64,000 nt of DNA from Macrostomum hystrix (lineage: Eukaryota > Platyhelminthes > Macrostomidae), in assembly GCA_950097015.1 (NCBI GenBank), contig CATNEN010000039.1, positions 3,546,001 through 3,610,000 of the forward strand, in the 5' to 3' direction. The position numbers and the translations under genes are program-made. The notes below the pieces were generated by a model that saw only the letters and a program-made list of their open reading frames with translations, did no database searches and was not told the origin of the DNA. Positions 56,995-64,000 of this stretch are shown here, piece after piece. Each line of letters starts with the position of its first letter. Position 1 is the stretch's first letter.

Positions 56995-57423
56995 TCAGCA
57001 GCAGTCTCCTATTCCTTCAGTCAGCAGCTGTCTTATATTCCTTCAGTCAGCAGCAGTCTCCTATTCCTTCAGTCAGCAGCAGTCTCCTATTCCTTCAGTC
57101 AGCAGCAGTCTTCTATTCCTTCAGTCAGCAGCAGTCTCCTATTCCTTCAGTCAGCAGCAGTCTTCTATTCCTTCAGTCAGCAGCAGTCTCCTATTCCTTC
57201 AGTCAGCAGCAGTCTCCTATTCCTTCAGTCAGCAGCAGTCTCCTATTCCTTCAGTCAGCAGCACTCTTCTATTCCTTCAGTCAGCAGCAGTCTCCTATTC
57301 CTTCAGTCAGCAGCAGTCTTCTATTCCTTCAGTCAGCAGCAGTCTCCTATTCCTTCAGTCAGCAGCAGTCTCCTATTCCTTCAGTCAGCAGCAGTCTCCT
57401 ATTCCTTCAGTCAGCAGCAGTAG
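56995..57423. repeat. 26-bp minisatellite after RPF2 exon 2
   Basis: Unit CAGCAGTCTCCTATTCCTTC plus AGTCAG, about 16 copies, TCTCC/TCTTC variation. Open frames of 150-170 codons through it are artefacts. Confidence 0.95.
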
Positions 57424-57429
57424 TATGGG

Positions 57430-57610
57430 TTAGCAGAACCCTGCCGAACAGTGGAGAGATAGGAGCGCCCGCGGGTGGCGGGGCTCGCTCGAGGTTGACC
57501 GAGTGTGGGGCATTGGCCGCACGTGGGGTGGTGGGGGCCAGGGGAAGGATTGTAGAACCCAGCCGAACAGCGAGATAGGAGCGCCCGGGTGGCGGGGCTC
57601 GCAGAGCTTG
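57430..57610. repeat. two imperfect GC-rich direct repeats
   Basis: AGAACCCTGCCGAACAG...GGTGGCGGGGCTCG at about 57437-57490 recurs as AGAACCCAGCCGAACAG...GGTGGCGGGGCTCG at about 57552-57602. They sit between the RPF2-side minisatellite and the polymerase-like fragment, at a probable rearrangement junction. Confidence 0.8.
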
Positions 57611-57655
57611 ATTGGGGTTGGGTTGGTTGCGTTCATATTTTTACACTGGGACTGG

Positions 57656-60600
57656 CTAACACCGCAGTGATAGGAGGAGATACAAATTGTTGACGTCAAG
57701 AGGAATTAAGTCACTCTTCGGAGCTTGATGCTGTTGCTGAGCATAGCTCTCATCTTCAGCATCATCACTGCCGGAATTTGCATCGACCTGATAAATGTTG
57801 ACAAATGTGATGCCTCCTCGAATCCCTTGCTCAAACATTCGGTACACGTCCGCGTCGGTTAGGAGCTCCGGTTTTGTCCCAGTTGTCTTTAGAGCGGAAT
57901 CGAATAACAGTCCAGGTATAGTGACATGATGGAGGGATCTAACCCATCATCCTGAAGGCTCAATTTTCGAAAACACTCGAAAAAATCTGCCAATTGGCGA
58001 GCGTCTAGCTCTAAGTAGCTCCTCATGTAATCGGCAAGGTTCTGGCAATCGAATTCGTGCCAAGCTCGCTGAGCATGATTGTAGTCAGCGTCACTGCACT
58101 CAGACTTCGTCAGCGTGTTAAAAAATCCTTCTGATCTGGTAACGTCGTGACTAATAATTCGGCGCTGCCTTGCAGAAAATCGTAAGGAAAGACTCCTTTG
58201 GCAAGCAGAATTTCTTCAGAGACATTGGGAAGCATGTTCCTCATTTGCATTGTCACGTGACACTCACTAGCCTCCATGTTCCGCATCAGGCTGTCCAGGC
58301 CACAGTTTAGAAACTAGGGAATCAAGAAATTGCAGGAAGAACGATATCAGCTTCTGCTTTCCATTCGCTTCAACACAGTGGAAAAAATTAAGTGCACATT
58401 ATAGCCAGCGAGATAATAGGCAAAAAGCGACGCTTGAGTTGAGCTCTCATGTTACAATCAGCACAGGATGCCCCTTTGAACTGGCCCGTCAGATGATCAT
58501 GGTCCCAGTGTTTCTGAGAAGAGTCTGAAAAGGCCATTCTGCAGCGATAGCAAGCAGTAGAATCGGTGAATGTCTTTTCACTCTCAGCGCTAAAAGCCTT
58601 AGGTTGGTGGCTGTGCGTCTTATTCCACAGATAGATTTCAATTTTTCGACACAACTCTCAGAATCAGTCTCACAAAAAAGCTTCAGACAAGCGTCCGCGT
58701 GTCGCAATTGAGGACCCCCCTTTGGAGAAGGATGTAGCCAGCGGCTGCGGAATGATGCTCTGTAAGGTGCACCATTCCACTGTTTGGCGATGAAGCACCA
58801 GGGTTTTCGAATGCGCTATCAATCAGGCTTGTTGAGACTGCTGCTTCAGAGCACGGAGAATTGAAATCGGCATAGGCAACAAACGGAGGCGATATGGTGT
58901 TTTGCCAGTTGCTGAATTGGAGTGTGCAGTTCTTCTCGACACTTAGCATCACCTCTCGAACAGTGCACTCATCACTTTGATAGCAGTCCTGTCTATGCTT
59001 TTCCACTCGCTCCTCCTCAGAGCGAAATCCTGGCAGGCAGCGCTCGCACCACTTTCGCTGGTGGAGACCATCTTTGCTGTTGAGTAGTCGATTCAAACTG
59101 ACAATACCACACCAGTGCGCTTGATGTGCGACAACTTCTTCATCATCCTCCTCTTCAGCATTGTTGCTGCTGCTGCACAAATAAGAGGGGCACTACGAAA
59201 GTTTTTAGCCACGTCTAAACGGAAACAGCTATGAAGCTGGAATTTTCACAGCTTCTCAAAGTATTCTCCACCAGCCTGGATGCAGCGTCTCATCCTCTCA
59301 AACCAGTTGACAAAGCAGTGGTGCAACTCAGAAGTCGACACCCCTTCCACCATCTCGTCGAATGCATCAGCAGCAGTCGAAAACGCAGTCGAAAATCGGC
59401 GACCACGTAGCAAATCTTTGACTTTAGGGAACAAAAAAGTCACACGGTGCCAGATCAGGCGAGTATGGCGGGTGACTGGTCAGCTGCAGTCCCTGAGTCT
59501 GCAGGAACTGCCGTGTTGCCTTGAGCCGTGTGAGCGCTCGCGTTGTCCTGATGCATGCAGCGTCAGGCCTCGGACACCTGACTTCGGGCGCGTCCTGCTC
59601 AGGCTGTGAATTACCTGCGGCAAGCAGACGCTGGTATACCAGGCCGCAGTCACCGTGCGCTGGTCCAGCAGCCGCACAGTCGCCACGTGACCTGAGCGAC
59701 GGAAAAAAGTCGCGACCATTTGCTTGCCGGTGCTCCTGCCCCGCACGACCTTCGTTGGCGGCACCTCGTCCGGAAACGCCCACACCTGTGACTGGCACTT
59801 GCGCTCTGGCTCGCAGCAGTAAACCAAAGTCTCGTCGCATGTCACAATGTCGGCGACATTATCCGCCGGTCAGCTTCTACCAGCTGGCGGACACGAGCCA
59901 CTATTTCTGGTGTCGTGGCAGTGGAAGGTCGACCCATCCGCTCCTTGTCTTCCAACGAGTCTCGGTCACGACGAAACTCGCGGAACCAGTTGCTGACGGT
60001 CGCAAGTGATGGAGCAGCTTCTGGGAAAGCCGCTGACAACCTTTCGTGGCTCTAGTGGCTAAATGCTGCGAGATATTTGCGTGAAATTTGATTCATCATG
60101 GTGAATATATATATTGTCCTGTAAGCCTGTGAAAAATTAATCTGATAGGACAAACAGCTGAGGTCTAGCTAAAAACTTTCGTAGTGCCCTCGTAGAGCAA
60201 TAGAATGACACGCCTTCCTGCCACAACTTAGGCCTTCGGTTGCCTCAATACTTCCGCACGCCCTCTTAGCCACGTAAGTGCAGTGAAACAAAAGTTCGGA
60301 TTCTGATTCTCGATGGCATCCAGTTGTTTAGAGTTACCGGCTGGGAAGCCCCATCTAGATTGAGCTTATCTAGCCAAGGTGCATACGTTGACAGCGAATG
60401 GGGAGACTTGCGCAACGTCTCTGAGCCATGATGAAGAACTGCGAGGCAGGCATATACTCGTAGAAAGCAGTTGTCTCTCTCACTTGGTGCATTTATGACT
60501 GCTTTCTTTCGCTTGAGCGCTTCGGGCAAGGCAAAGTTTTGGCTTCGTTCAATGTAAAATCGGATCAGGTCTCCCTGAGCAATGCCTGTGTGATCTCTCC

Positions 60601-60915
60601 CTGAGCATCCAAAGAATGGGCAACGTACCATTGGTGTTTAGGCAGTCGATCATTCGCTCACGCGCCTACTTGGCGAGCCCACCAATCCTCGAACTCTTCA
60701 ATCGAATTGATTTCTTCAAGACAGCTACTGATCCACTTATCTTCTTCTGAAATCACCTCACCAGCTCTCATTCTCTTCATCTGCACGTTGAAACGCAACT
60801 GAGCGCGGACTATCCTGTTAGAGTCAGTTAGCTGATCAGAAAGTGCTTTCCTTACTAGAACCTTGCATGATCTGACGAAAGCGTGTGCTTCGAGTCCTTC
60901 CTGCCTGGGAGCCAT
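57656..60915 (-). pseudogene. family-B DNA polymerase-like gene of a large mobile element, broken and truncated
   Basis: Minus-strand fragments in several frames follow the order of the protein-primed-type PolB proteins found in Polinton/Maverick-like and related animal elements. N-terminal part: 60915-60658 and 60631-60266 (DNCFLRVYACLAVL). A Cys-rich CERCLPGF and YADFNSP (exonuclease region) lie at 59180-58683. An endonuclease VII-like HNH segment (CYRCRMAF, WDHDHLTGQFKG, CADCN) lies at 58654-58388. Phrases such as GYNVHLIF, FPYDFL and ADYMRSYLELDARQ follow in shifting frames. GIRGG and LDVNNLY (polymerase motif A) lie at 57847-57656. It stops right after motif A; the remaining palm motifs are absent. 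A mariner (59184-60192) splits it. Multiple frameshifts; non-functional. Confidence 0.7.
59184..60192 (-). mobile_element. mariner-type transposon nested in the polymerase-like gene
   Basis: About 24-bp inverted ends (59185-59209 and 60168-60191, sharing GGCACTACGAAAGTTTTTAGC) are flanked by TA dinucleotides (59182-59183 and 60193-60194). Minus-strand transposase fragments show the mariner pattern: NWFREFRRDRDSLEDKERMG and GRPSTATTPEIV, then TCDETLVYCCEPERKCQSQ (first Asp), PPYSPDLAPCDFF (third Asp region) and a C-terminus LHHCFVNWFERMRRC. The stretch between the first two blocks is deleted and frames change twice. At 1.0 kb it is smaller than a full mariner. Confidence 0.9.
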
Positions 60916-61077
60916 ACGAAAAACTTGAAGGATGCCATTGTGAGCTCTGATGACCTGAACTTAAGGAGCACCTGTGGAAGTAATTGAATAAATCGAATTA
61001 GTTTTGTGATGCAATATAAATATACATATGCACGCTGGAGAGAGAATATAATGAATATTGATTAAAAATCGCTGATT
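60916..61077. other. short gap between the recombinase and polymerase-like genes
   Basis: About 160 bp. A minus-strand frame starting with an ATG near 60942 reads MASFKFFVWLPGR for 22 codons and overlaps the N-terminus of the polymerase-like gene; its role is unclear. Confidence 0.3.
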
Positions 61078-62118
61078 TTATTCCATTTTTATGTTTCCGA
61101 CGCCGCCGGAATGACATGTTATGATGTCGCCGACTGCAATGCCTTTGTTTGATAATGTCGTGACGACAGTAGCACGAATGCAATGATTTGTGTACTTGCG
61201 TGATAGATTCGCCCTTGTAGAGATCCGAACCATCATGTCGTTCAGGGTGTTCTTACCGAGAACTTGAGTTGCGCTGTACCACTGTTCCGTAGAGAATTTC
61301 GCCAACGGCCTTGGAAACAAATCACTCACACCAGGAGGCAGCAAGGTTAAATAAAGACGCACCGCGGCAACAGGACACGTTGATGGGTTATTGGTGGCAT
61401 ACATCTTAATCTGCTTTCCCGTAGATGAGTTGGCAACATTAGTTGTCTTCTCTTTACCGGACATGACCAAGTCGATGCAGGCAGTCCCAGCCTCCTCAGA
61501 GAAGACAATAGCGTCCTTCGTTAGCTGGCGAAGCCACTTGCGTCCTCTGAAGCCAAAATGCGTACACAACTTGTAGAAAACCTCATCTTGTAGTTTCACA
61601 GGCTTTCGATTAAAGTACGATCCGAGCTTCACAACATCCTCGTCGGTGATGGCTTGAAAGCCGCTCTGCTCTCCAACGTGTCTGTTCCGTTTCACGGATG
61701 CGGCTAGAGTAGCTTTGTAGGTCTTGTCAAACTTCTGAAAGGCTACATTGCCAATCACTTCCAAATCCCTCACCTCTTTGAAGTGACGATGGAGGCTGGC
61801 ACGAAAGCCTGCCAACGTGCTGACGCTGTAGGCATCTCCGTCTGCCCTTTGTAGGGATGCAAACCATAAGCGCATGTACTCAACAAGATACCTTAGAGGC
61901 ATGCTGTCAATACAATCAGAAAGATTCTGCTTGCGCAAAAATGTCTTAAATTGCTCCACAAACTGTCTTGTTTTTGCATCTGTAGAGGCTACGCGAGAGG
62001 CCGTCTCCACGTCTAAAATCGCACCCACTTCTTCAGGCGATAACTCCCTGAGTTGATTATCACTGTTCGCTTCGGCGGCCAAATCGGATACAAGGGCGTC
62101 CAAAACGCCGTTGTCCAA
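61078..62118 (-). CDS. tyrosine recombinase-like protein of a mobile element
   Basis: An uninterrupted frame of 346 codons on the minus strand. N-terminal SAM-like/core-binding region: KTRQFVEQFKTFLRKQN, PLRYLVEYMRLWFASLQ, STLAGFRASLHRHF. Catalytic part: CTHFGFRGRKWLRQL (first Arg), SGKEKTTNVAN (Lys), STCPVAAVRLYLTLLPP, then NHCIRATVVTTLSNKG (H..R). A box GH..S-like CHSGG follows, but the terminal Tyr region is cut by a stop (VGNIKME). This resembles the KIAA1958/DUF3504 (Crypton-related) group. No ATG opens the frame; the first start-like codon is TTG at 62118 and the frame is open further upstream, so the 5' end is missing or spliced. Without the nucleophile Tyr it would be inactive. Confidence 0.72.
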   Translation of the reverse strand: MDNGVLDALVSDLAAEANSDNQLRELSPEEVGAILDVETASRVASTDAKTRQFVEQFKTFLRKQNLSDCIDSMPLRYLVEYMRLWFASLQRADGDAYSVSTLAGFRASLHRHFKEVRDLEVIGNVAFQKFDKTYKATLAASVKRNRHVGEQSGFQAITDEDVVKLGSYFNRKPVKLQDEVFYKLCTHFGFRGRKWLRQLTKDAIVFSEEAGTACIDLVMSGKEKTTNVANSSTGKQIKMYATNNPSTCPVAAVRLYLTLLPPGVSDLFPRPLAKFSTEQWYSATQVLGKNTLNDMMVRISTRANLSRKYTNHCIRATVVTTLSNKGIAVGDIITCHSGGVGNIKME

Positions 62119-62636
62119 CGCACGACTGTGTCCAATTCCAGGTACCGGCAGGCCGGTGTATTGCCCGATGAAAAAAGTGAGCCGCCGTTGTGGGTCAAAA
62201 GTGTCTCAACTCCGCTAAGTGCAGCACTCAGTTAGCTATTTTAAGAGTGGTAAGAGTTGAGACGCTTTAGCCACTTTTAACCCCAAATGTCAAACGCGGA
62301 CCGCGATTTCGGGTCAAAAACGTCTTAAAAACGGATCATATGAGCCGCTTGAGCCGCCAGTTGGGGGGTGGTGTACGTGGGGCCGGGGTTGGCGCATGGT
62401 TGTGCGTACATTACTGGGGTTGGTGTGGCAGGGAAACCCCAGCTGGTCATGTGGGTTATAGATGGCTTAAAAACGGGTCAATTATGGCTGTGGCGTCTCA
62501 AATGTTGCTTAGAAGTTTTCAATGCGGCTAAAGTGTTGGTTAAATGATGGTTAAGCGGCTCAACTGGTGGATTCCCGCAAAAAGTCACGTGACAGCTGTG
62601 GCCGGATGGATAATGTACAAATAAGTGGGCCATGAG
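62119..62636. other. G-rich non-coding stretch beside the recombinase
   Basis: Contains a 34-bp phrase GATGAAAAAAGTGAGCCGCC plus GTTGTGGGTCAAAA at 62167-62200 that recurs, slightly changed, at 63905-63938, and a run of GGG/GGGG tracts at about 62358-62440. No gene seen. Confidence 0.5.
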
Positions 62637-62800
62637 GCTCAAGTACTGGTTAAAAGTTGTGCATTCGGCTCAAATACTGCTTAAAAGTTGCTTAAATACG
62701 GCTCAAATACTGCTTAAAAGTTGCTCATGCGGCTCAAAAAGTGCTTAAAAGTTGCTTATCCGGCTCAAATACTGCGTAAAAGTTGCTTGTCCGTAACAGC
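62637..62800. repeat. degenerate tandem repeat CGGCTCAAATACTGCTTAAAAGTTG
   Basis: Five or six imperfect units of about 24-34 bp with TTAAAAGTTGC phrases. Confidence 0.85.
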
Positions 62801-63013
62801 TGCTAGTAGTTCAGCTAGTAGTGCTTGACGCTCCTTTTAATTTAAGTGAAAAGAAGATTTTGAAAGAGTTATGTCGCGCAAATAGTTATGCATTTGTTTG
62901 CTATTATTGGTATGTAGAACATGCTGGTTTTATTGAGCGTAGCGTTTATTTAGGCATATATATGTATATACGTATGTAAACAGCATCGAAAAACAATCGG
63001 CCTATCAACTGGG

Positions 63014-63340
63014 ATCCATTGGGATGGACTAGCAATCCATTCTGTTTATTCTATCCATTGGGATGGACAAGCAATCCAATATTTTTATTCTATCCATTGG
63101 GATGGACAAGCAATCCAATCTTTTTATTCTATCCATTGGGATGGACTAGCAATCCAATCTTTTTATTCTATCCATTGGGATGGACAAGCAATCCATTCTG
63201 TTTATTCTTTTCATTGGGATGGACTAGCAATCCATTCTGTTTATTCTTTTCATTGGGATGGACTAGCAATCCATTCTGTTTATTCTTTTCATTGGGATGG
63301 ACTAGCAATCCATTCTGTTTATTCTTTTCATTGGGATGAA
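63014..63340. repeat. 39-bp minisatellite
   Basis: About eight units starting ATTGGGATGGACTAGCAATC. The period is a multiple of three and stop-free, giving a 106-codon open frame (GWTSNPFCLFYPL repeated) that I regard as non-coding. Confidence 0.93.
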
Positions 63341-63369
63341 GTCCCAATTGAATGGCCTATAAGTTTGAT

Positions 63370-63705
63370 TAGGAAACAAAGCAAACAGAAAAACAAAAGC
63401 AAACAGAAAAACAAAAGTAAACAGAAAAATAAAGCAAACAGAAAAACAAAGCAAACAGAAAAACAAAGCAAACAGAAAAACAAAGCAAACAGGAACATAA
63501 ACAAGCAGCAAAAAGCAATGCAGAATAAAGCAATCGTCACCAATAAGCAATAAGCAAGAAGGAAATATGCAATGAGCAATAAGAAATTAGCAATAGGCAA
63601 TAAGCAATAAGGAAATATGCAATATAAAGCAATAAGAAATTGGTATTAAGCAATAAGAAGTTAGCAATAGGCAATAGGCAATAAGCAATAAGCAATATAG
63701 AAAAG
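63370..63705. repeat. AAACAGAAAAACAAAGC and CAATAAGCAATA simple repeats
   Basis: A-rich 17-19-bp units (63375-63500) give way to AATAAGCAAT/AATAGGCAAT/AATATGCAAT units of 7-30 bp (63540-63705). Confidence 0.9.
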
Positions 63706-64000
63706 AACAAAAAATGTTAGTAAAGGAAAGCAAGAAAGTGGGGACTGCGCAGATGGAGCCAATTAGAGTGTAGGCGAGAGCTTCATTTCTTACTATTTCT
63801 ATGCTTCCTAATAAAGACTAGCTAAGCAATTGAAGGCAGGCCCGACCTGTTCGCCTCATCCGACCCGACCTGGGGAAGAGCGACAGCCCAAACCACACCT
63901 ACCTGATAAAAAAAGTGAACCGCCTTTGTGGGTCAAAATTGGGGGAAGACCTGGGGGAAGAGCGGCGGCGCAGACCACACCATTCCATGTCATGGAACAT
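63706..64000. other. window end; partial GC-rich repeat
   Basis: Phrases GGGGAAGAGCG, GACAGCCCAAACCACACC and GGCGGCGCAGACCACACC form two imperfect units around the second copy of the 34-bp direct repeat (63905-63938). No gene seen. Confidence 0.4.

Noticed and set aside
56924-57433. Two Ser/Gln-rich frames of about 160 codons downstream of RPF2 exon 2
   Set aside because: They are translations of the 26-bp minisatellite. A splice from 56912 into them is possible but yields nothing like the RPF2 C-terminus.
63019-63339. 106-codon frame of 13-residue repeats GWTSNPFCLFYPL
   Set aside because: Product of a 39-bp minisatellite, with no start context or flanking exon.

Overview
The window is nuclear DNA of a metazoan. 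Genes are split by short GT-AG introns, use AATAAA-type polyadenylation signals, and sit among eukaryotic transposons. A flatworm, possibly a free-living macrostomorph, is my best guess. Most genes have a strong pyrimidine-rich 3' splice acceptor only 3-50 nt before the start codon with no recognisable upstream exon, as expected for spliced-leader trans-splicing, and one gene lacks its own ATG just inside such an acceptor. The species is inference; no spliced-leader gene or ribosomal marker is present to prove it.

Layout. 1-4.5 kb: TMA7, a 30-bp minisatellite, and two broken relatives of the next array. 5.4-16.7 kb: the most striking region, sixteen intact, same-strand copies of a 37-residue Lys/Ala-rich microprotein gene. 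Each copy has its own 3' splice acceptor, and most have a conserved poly(A) block. I do not recognise the protein. 17.8-24.9 kb: a broken Tc1-like transposon, then two THAP-domain (P-element superfamily) units head to head, one with well-preserved terminal and subterminal inverted repeats. 25.4-26.5 kb: an alpha-1,3-fucosyltransferase-like gene. 29.3-35.4 kb, minus strand: a seven-exon F-box/leucine-rich-repeat gene reconstructed from splice sites, with minisatellites in its introns. 36.9-46.2 kb: a nest of mobile elements (a repeat pair inverted relative to each other, a Harbinger-like MITE with a Myb-like remnant, a Helitron with a hAT-type MITE inserted in it, a head-to-head Penelope palindrome, a further MITE) around a secreted C-type lectin gene. 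46.9-57 kb: compact housekeeping genes, namely NXT1 (mRNA export), a decayed Crypton/ZMYM-type pseudogene, GLRX5 (mitochondrial Fe-S assembly), a UPF0489/C5orf22 homologue, SCLY (selenocysteine lyase) and the 5' part of RPF2 (5S RNP/60S assembly). 57.4-62.2 kb, minus strand: a decayed large element with a tyrosine-recombinase ORF and a family-B DNA polymerase-like gene, the latter split by a nested mariner and cut off just after polymerase motif A. 62.2-64 kb: tandem repeats only.

The housekeeping genes look intact and conventional; they share no pathway and there is no sign of an operon among them. The microprotein array could be one polycistronic unit resolved by trans-splicing or sixteen separate transcription units; the sequence alone cannot decide. 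Ten confidently placed introns in cellular genes are all phase 0. Many reading frames overlapping the minisatellites are artefacts of stop-free repeats and are not annotated as genes.
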